This document shows, piece after piece, positions 57,421 through 64,000 of a stretch of 64,000 bases of DNA (within the stretch, counting starts at the first letter, position 1; each line of letters starts with the position of its first letter). This DNA is from Larimichthys crocea (Eukaryota > Chordata > Actinopteri > Sciaenidae). A program made the position numbers and the translations under genes. The notes under the pieces are model-generated. The model was not told the DNA's origin and searched no databases. It saw only the letters and a list, made by a program, of their open reading frames with translations. The DNA is taken from NCBI RefSeq assembly GCF_000972845.2, contig NC_040025.1:16928126-16992125 (forward strand), given 5' to 3'.

Positions 57421-60400
57421 TGACATCAGATTGTCATTTCTATATCTTTCCAAAACCAACAATCTGACATACACACCACTTCGCCACAACTGGTCAGCTG
57501 TGTGCAGAGGTGAAAAAGGTTTTTTTTATTTCCCTCATTTCGTTGAGTTCAGCTCTCATTGTTTGTTGTCTTCAGGAGAAACTGTCTCAAATCGTGTGCT
57601 TGTTATTCCCTCTTATTTCCTGTGATGGCCAGCTCTTCAAGTATAGCTTTTAGGAACAACTGTAATCTTTTTGGATTTGGTTGAAGAACAAATTGAACAA
57701 ACTAGTTCTGATTGAGCACAACCCAACCCTCAATAATTTTTCTTCAACATGTTTATTTATGTATTTCTGTACATTGAGTTTCAGCGATTCAGCGATCTTC
57801 TCCTGACTTTTCACCTCTGCCCTCACTGCTGAAAACAGATCTGTTAGTGTCTGTCCTGCTGCTTAGTTTGATCCCTGCAGCTCTTTGTATTCTCGTTTTC
57901 AAGCCCAACTATTTGCCATTTGTTCATCTCTGTTCTTCACTGTCACATTCAGTACATGTTTCAACACTGTACGTAATATACTGGCCAATTTTCTGTCATG
58001 TCTGTCATGTTAACGTCAACAGAGAAGCAACATTAGTATTATACATGTTCCTCAACTCACTCATGTTAAGAGCCACGTCTGGCGTCACAGCTGAAAGCTC
58101 AGAGCCAAAGCACAAGGTAAGGACCCTCTCACAAAGAGTACTTATTCTTCCTAACTAGCCTCTGTAACCTGGTGGGTCTGACCTTCAATCCAGTGGTGGA
58201 AAAAAGGATGACATATGGCCTAGTCTGCACATCCGCAGGCCAACCCTGTATTGGGCCAGCAGACCCCTGGGTAAAGTCAAATGAATGCATGTAAACATTT
58301 AGCCCCCTGCGCACTGTGCCGTGATCCCCTGCATGGGCTTAGGTGACCCCAGTCAACATCAATCAGATAAAACACAATGGGAAGAGGCACACGGGGGAAA
58401 AACCGGGGTCAACCACACTTTTAATAAGCAGACGCGGATGGCAATGTGGAAGCATATCGGTCCTGTTCTCATGGCCACGGGTAAGCTGGGCACTCCTGCC
58501 CCCTCAACCGCAAGCAGCAATTATGAGGAACCCTCAATGCATGAGCTTTAGAGATGAGTGGATAATCTACTTGGGCGGATTTAAGACTAATCTGCCATTT
58601 TTGTTCTCCAAATCAAATCACAATGGGATACATATAGGGCTCATGCAGTGTTATGATGATTTCTAAGAATGGACAGAAGGCGGGCGATTCACAGAATGGT
58701 CAGGGGAGCTCTTTCAAGGATTTGGCAGGAATATGATATAACAACAAGATGAAATAACTTAACATAGATAACTCAAATGGTAACCGCTCATACAAGAGTC
58801 CAGTACAAATTGTACAATGACAATCCATAACCTCTTTCTTAGGGCTTAGCTAAGCTCTGTCTCCCAGGAACATGCGTGAAGTAAACAGACAGAAAATAAC
58901 TCTTTTGACAGCTGCAGGGACAGCATTACCCTATTTCTCTGCTTTCTGAGATAAGAACTATCAGCAGGGCAGGAAATGCAGGAGCGCGGTCACGCCTTCT
59001 CTGCTGTAACATGCTGTGGTTATATTGTCATCCAGAGGTTTTTCAGTCTATTGCTGCGTTGGGGATACAAACCCACAGAGCTAATGACAGTTAGCAAACA
59101 CTAACTCGTGTGTTCCTGTCTTACTGTCAGCAGGACGAGGGAGTCTGTGAAAGCACTGTGTCTGCATGGGTATAAACATATGCAGACGTTCCCACACGTG
59201 TGAAAAAACACAGTAGATGGCGTGTATTCTACGATGCAGGTCGCTGTCATTTAAAATCTTTTGCTCTGACAGCCCTTGCCCCTCATTTCATTACTGTTCC
59301 TCCTCGCTGCCAGACACTTACAATCCCATTACCTTCTACAGATAAGCTCCAGCCTGAGCAAGCGCCTCCCTAGGCAGACACAAACACATTGATGCAACAT
59401 CTGAACCAGCAAATAGCGAGGACAGACACAAGTCTCAGATTCACAGCCACACAATCAATAGGTAGGGAAGTGCGAAAGTCTTCGAATCGTCTTTGAAACA
59501 AGTTGTATCAGCCAAATTCTTTTAGTCTGGATTGCATGCCTTAAACAAACAGAAAAGATTACCACAACAAAGACTGAATCAATAAATCTTTTAAATTCAG
59601 TTGTGAAATTTAAAAAAATCCTCTGTCGTTCTTTCTTTACCCAAAGAAAATGACATGGCTATAAAAGAGTAAGAAGCAATCATTTGATGGCTGAGGTTTG
59701 AGACTACAGTTGTCCACAAGCATCCTTCAAAACTGCTGAAAATAGACGTCCTCAGCTGCTCTACAACCGTATTCACCCTGGCTGACTACTACACCACCCC
59801 CCTCCACATATTCCCCCTGTGGTGAAAAAGGCCTGGGTCCATGCTGCAGTGTATTGTTCAGGATTTAGGATTGTGTTGTAAGAAAGAAAGGCAGGAAGAA
59901 ATCAAATTCCCCCCTGTTCTGGTCTGAGGAGGTGGCACAGGACCACCATGCCTCTCCTCCAAATGAAATGAAAGAGAGAAGACAAGAGATGGTGGAAAGC
60001 AAAAGGAGAATTGAAGGAGGGGCAGTAGCAACAACATTTTGTGGGGACGCTGATAATCGTGTGGAAGCAAATAACACAGAGAGGAAAATCACAACTAACG
60101 TAAGCTGCTGTGCTCTTGCAGGCTTCCTCCCTCCTCCCCACCCCCACTAGCCAGCTCTGTCTCCTCTCTGGACCGTGGCAGAGCGTCCATGCCCCGAGTG
60201 CGCTCGCTGGAGCACAGGGCTCTGCAAGAATGGAGCCTATTCAACAGCCTGCCTCCAGATGCTCGCCAAAACAGTCCTCCAGGCTATGGCAGGGAGCAGA
60301 AAGCAGGAAAGGGAGATAGGAATCTGATAGCCTATCATTAACAGCCCAAATAAATTGAAGGAAAAATCTCAGGCTAAAGCACTGCCCTCAGTCATGATGT

Positions 60401-61834
60401 TTATAGGTGATAGCCTGACTGTTTTGTCTCCTGTGACGCTTCAAAGACCTGCTTTGCCTTGCCAGAGAAGGTGTTTGTTGTTGCAGATAAACTGTCTAAT
60501 GTGGAGCGTTCCCAAGTGAGGAACGATTCATATAAGAGCGGGCACTGTGTGGGAGTTTCTCTTTAATGTAAAACTAACTTTACATCTTATGTAACATCCA
60601 GGTACATTCAGTCTTCTTTACATTCAGATGTAGCTACTAGAATTTAATGCAACATCTTTAATTACTGGCCTGAATCGGGACAATATCAAGTCACAAGGAA
60701 GTGATGCTGCAAACATCTCTCCCTTACCGTGGTTTTACTTGATGCGACGCAAAGGAGCGCCCCTGTGTGTAAGAAAAGGCACGGATCAATGCAATATTAA
60801 TGTATCAATCAGCACCAAGTTATCCAGCAGCAGCAGAGAGAATAGCATTGCAGCTCCTGTAAGCATGACCCTCAGCTATATGATCCTGCACTCAACTCCC
60901 CATCTTCTCTTAGTGATAACATATATCGAATATAGACTCAAACATTTATACCTCTCCTCCCCAGGGGATGACGTCGGAAGAGAATAGTGTGTTTGAGTTG
61001 TGAGGTAGGTGTGCGTATATTTCTCCAAGGATCTGGCACATTCCTTATGAATTCTATATTACTGCGCCATCTCAAACATGCGATCACAGCTTCTTTAACA
61101 GACTGAGAGGATCAAATATTAGCTTACTCCATCAGTGCTTTTATTTCATATGTCAGGAATCAAAACCTTTTAGGCTGCACATACAAGAGCAGAGTTTCTC
61201 AAGCTTGGGCCTGCCTGAAAAGTGGATTGAATGATTATTTGTTTGTTTGTCATGATGAAAATGTATCAGCATATTTGTGTTATCCATCTGCAGCTCCGTC
61301 CATGCTCTTTAAAATAAAAGATAAGTTGTCAAGTTGTTAAAATTACTGTGATTATAGGACATGAGACATAACACCTCTACAGTGTAGGTTACAGTGAGAA
61401 GCCCCTCCACATGAGCGCACAGGGGGCCTCGCTGCAGTGCTGTGGTCAAGTCTGACACCTAGTGGTCACAGCCTAGAAGTACGCAACATACAGAAACTGG
61501 CAAACATTGTATAGTCACAGCCATTGAATAAAAAAAAGAGGTGACTATCTTTATCTAGACCATTATTTGTAGACTGCAGCCTATTTTATCATATTCTAGT
61601 TGGACAGCAGTGAGTATGAGTGTCTTGACAGGATCTCAATAACCACTTTAACTTACAGAGTTCATGGTTGAAGCCGGTGACGATGGACAATACAAAGAAT
61701 GGACAGTGTATGTGTGTCGTCACCCACAGTGTGGCGGCACTGACCACCACCATCTCTTCCGCCTCCCAGCTAATTGAAAAATGGGCAAAGATGTGGATCG
61801 TCTGTAGATCTACGCCTGGGTGCTCAAACAAGCA

Positions 61835-61985
61835 ATTATACATACATTTAAGCCTCAATATAATTTCAACAGTTGGACATTTTAACATGGGTCCCAATGG
61901 AGATTGACTGATTTTGTATCCAGCCTCAAGTGGATGTTTGAGGAACTGTTTTTGGCACTTCCACATAGAGGTTGTTGTTTGGTGT
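61835..61985 (+). mobile_element. Fragment of a common teleost interspersed repeat
   Basis: The phrases ACATTTTAACATGGGTCCCA, ATGGAGATTGACTG, CCAGCCTCAAGTGGATGTT and GAGGAACTGTTTTTGGCACT are, from memory, the core of a repeat found at very many sites in percomorph genomes. Coordinates are approximate; family name not assigned. Confidence 0.5.
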
Positions 61986-63660
61986 GGACTAAAAAAAAGT
62001 AACTTTGAGATGGAAATACTTCAGTTTTCGACCCAAGAAATGCTGCCACCACAGACTAAAATCGGTTTAACTGTGAACGATGAAGAAGATACAGTGTTAT
62101 ATTGCTCAGGTTTTAGTCTGTCTTGAAGAGAGAAGTCACACAGACCAAAAGGGTACTTTGCAAACATCACAACTAACATATCTTAATTGACACAAGACAA
62201 ATCTAAAACTAATAAACATACATAGGATAGTCTGTACTTACATGGTACTGTACTCGCACAAGTTCTGACAGGCTGTAGAGGATATGTCATCATTTTACCT
62301 TTGTTTGGACAGTTACCATGAGACCTACGCATGTCACATCGACATGATCAGACTGTGAGTCACTGCTTTGAAATCATCTCCAACATAATAGATGATAAAA
62401 AATGATAAAACAAATAGTTCTCTCTCTTCTATTTCCAGGGTGACTTCTAACTTTAATAACATTTAGTTTGTTTGTTTTCTGGACAAAATGATCCTGCAGG
62501 ATCCAAGATCTTTGAACAATTTGTTTGTTTGTTTTTTACTTCATTTACTTTGACATAATGTTACTGTTTGTAGTTGTTTATCGAATACAACCAGGGATTT
62601 GATGTGAATTCATTTCTCCGTCTCTATTGTGTGTGTTTATTCAGTTATCAGCAGTGTGTGCAATTTGTTGACCACATAACAAGTGGTTTGGGGTCACTGT
62701 TTTCCATGTTCATTTTCCATGAAATGGCTCGACAATACTGGTATTTCTGGTGTACAGAAAAGCAACATTCTCTGTGTTTTGGACACATAATCAACGATGA
62801 AGCCTGAGGCATGTTAGTTATACATGACACAGTCCATGAAGATGTGATTAATCGCTGTTCATCACTGTTTACCACAACAAATATCATCATATGTTTTATT
62901 CAAACAACACAAACACTCACACTAAATTGAAATCAGCTGAAAACAGGACAAAAGTAGCATATACTGTATATTGTAAGTTGATAAGCGAGTTAAAAGGGGA
63001 CTTCAAATATCAAATAATCAATAAGAAATGAATCTTTTTATATCTATGCCAAATATCTTCTATATTACTTTGTCATCAATCTGCTGGTTTGGTCTCTCAA
63101 GCTGCCAACTAAAGCTAATTAGCTGGCAGTTAGTGGCAGTTTGATGTCACCTAGTTCATTATCTATATGACTAGCAGCATTAATGCTACAGTTAGCCCTA
63201 ATATTTACTACCTATATTTAGTTATATTTATAATGTCTTCCCTCTCACGAAGACGACAGCACCACACATGTAGCTTGGCAAACAGCTAACGTAGCTCAGC
63301 TAACATCATGAGGTTGCTATAGCTTGGATGTAGCACACAGTGTTACCTGTTAAAACAGATGTTGTGGTTTTCTCTTACAGGTAAAGTCAAGTGGAATCAT
63401 GAATGGCTTCAATTTTACACTTTCAGATGTGATATTATGTTTGACTTACAGGCTTCAGAGTTCAAGAGTCCTTCATGTGGATAAGAGGTTGCTGGCAAGC
63501 TGCCCTCACTCTGTACTTCATTGGCTGTTTATTTAAATCTACCTGTCCTGACCTTTGAATGGACACGTGTCTATACTGAGTTTCCTACATCAACACATAC
63601 ATTATAGTTCATACTAAATAAGATCAATTAAGTATTAAAAACTAGTTAGAAAATATGTCC
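61986..63660. other. Gene-free sequence left of the terminal LINE
   Basis: AT-rich, with an imperfect inverted repeat near 63,100-63,130 (AGCTGCCAACTAA and TTAGCTGGCAGTT). No gene recognised. Confidence 0.5.
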
Positions 63661-63664
63661 GTCA

Positions 63665-63710
<46 letters not shown>

Positions 63711-64000
63711 GTCTGTCATACACTTTATTCACACTCCTGATCCCACACCGGGAGATTCACTTGTCACAGCAGCTCATAAACACAAGGTGGAAAATAACTT
63801 AGTCATAAATAAGAAATATATCAAATAAATGAAGTCTGACAGCTGTTTGAATGTGGACTTGTGGTAGATCTCCTTCTTACATGGTGGGAGTATCAGTCTG
63901 TCGCTGAAGGAGCTGTTTAAGGCCCCCACAGTCTCATGCAGGAGGTGAGAGGAGTTGTTCATGATGGATGTCAGCTTTGCTAACATCCTCCTCTCCCCCA
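63661..64000 (-). mobile_element. 3' end of a LINE retrotransposon, truncated by the window edge
   Basis: On the minus strand the sequence encodes LAKLTSIMNNSSHLLHE and SSFSDRLILPPCKKE, then 3' UTR with GTGAATCTCCCGGTGTGGGA and AATAAAG, then a (GATA)n tail at 63,666-63,710. This is the layout of the 3' end of common fish non-LTR elements (CR1/L2-like). The body continues past position 64,000. A stop and frame damage suggest it is inactive. Confidence 0.7.
63666..63718. repeat. TATC tetranucleotide array forming the LINE tail
   Basis: Eleven TATC units then GTCTGTC. It directly abuts the LINE 3' UTR, as such elements often end in a short tetranucleotide array. Confidence 0.93.

Larger units (their letters stand above)
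52851..61380. other. Gene-free intergenic sequence, 52.85-61.38 kb
   Basis: AT-rich DNA with less AT-rich blocks at 53,260-53,480, 53,930-54,330, 55,330-55,760 and 60,110-60,300. A purine-rich block at 55,360-55,560 is open on both strands (up to 150 codons) without a recognisable protein. The frame at 57,847-58,158 is hydrophobic and followed by a donor-like AAG/GTAAGG (GT at 58,117), but no partner exon or family is seen. Confidence 0.4.

Noticed and set aside
57847..58158. Hydrophobic open frame followed by a donor-like AAG/GTAAGG
   Set aside because: No partner exon or family match found; a single isolated donor is weak evidence.

Overview
The window is vertebrate nuclear DNA and most likely from a teleost fish. 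The genes are split into exons with GT-AG introns. The DNA is rich in CA/GT and GA microsatellites, and several interspersed repeats look like ones common in ray-finned fish. Only two genes can be assigned with confidence, both on the minus strand: stat6 at the left edge and fignl2 (fidgetin-like 2) in the left-centre. In human, STAT6 and FIGNL2 both lie on 12q13, so the pairing is compatible with old linkage.

Layout. Positions 1-12,300 hold the 5' half of stat6: eleven coding exons (629-6233) encode residues 1-461, covering the N-terminal domain, the coiled coil and the first part of the DNA-binding domain. The linker, SH2 and transactivation exons lie off the left edge. A probable non-coding first exon and promoter sit near 12,165-12,440, beyond a 5.9-kb first intron. 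Positions 12,440-17,900 are intergenic. They contain decayed repeats, an odd set of interleaved inverted repeats (15,233-15,310) and a possible small Pro/Gln/Asn-rich gene or gene remnant (15,560-15,829). Positions 17,900-34,700 hold fignl2: 3' flank, one large coding exon (20,558-22,599), a 10.1-kb intron, a small first coding exon (32,708-32,848) and a candidate non-coding exon and promoter near 34,379-34,740. Positions 34,740-64,000 contain no gene I can support. They hold decayed hAT-like and other fish repeats, microsatellites, the 3' end of a LINE cut by the right edge, and several mixed-composition blocks that resemble conserved non-coding DNA.

How the parts relate. Stat6 is the interleukin-4/13 signalling transcription factor. 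Fignl2 is a member of the fidgetin branch of microtubule-acting AAA proteins. Nothing in the sequence links the two functionally. The most informative results are: (i) a spliced fignl2 N-terminus, MLSPIVPYSLLK, encoded by a 25-nt coding piece 10 kb upstream and resembling the fidgetin N-terminus; (ii) an in-frame upstream ORF ending five codons before that start; (iii) a fignl2 AAA module with an intact Walker A but altered Walker B, sensor 1, pore loop and one arginine finger; (iv) a perfect 56-bp spacerless palindrome in a stat6 intron; and (v) interleaved (A B A' B') inverted repeats at 15.2 kb. I did not find a previously undescribed multi-gene system.
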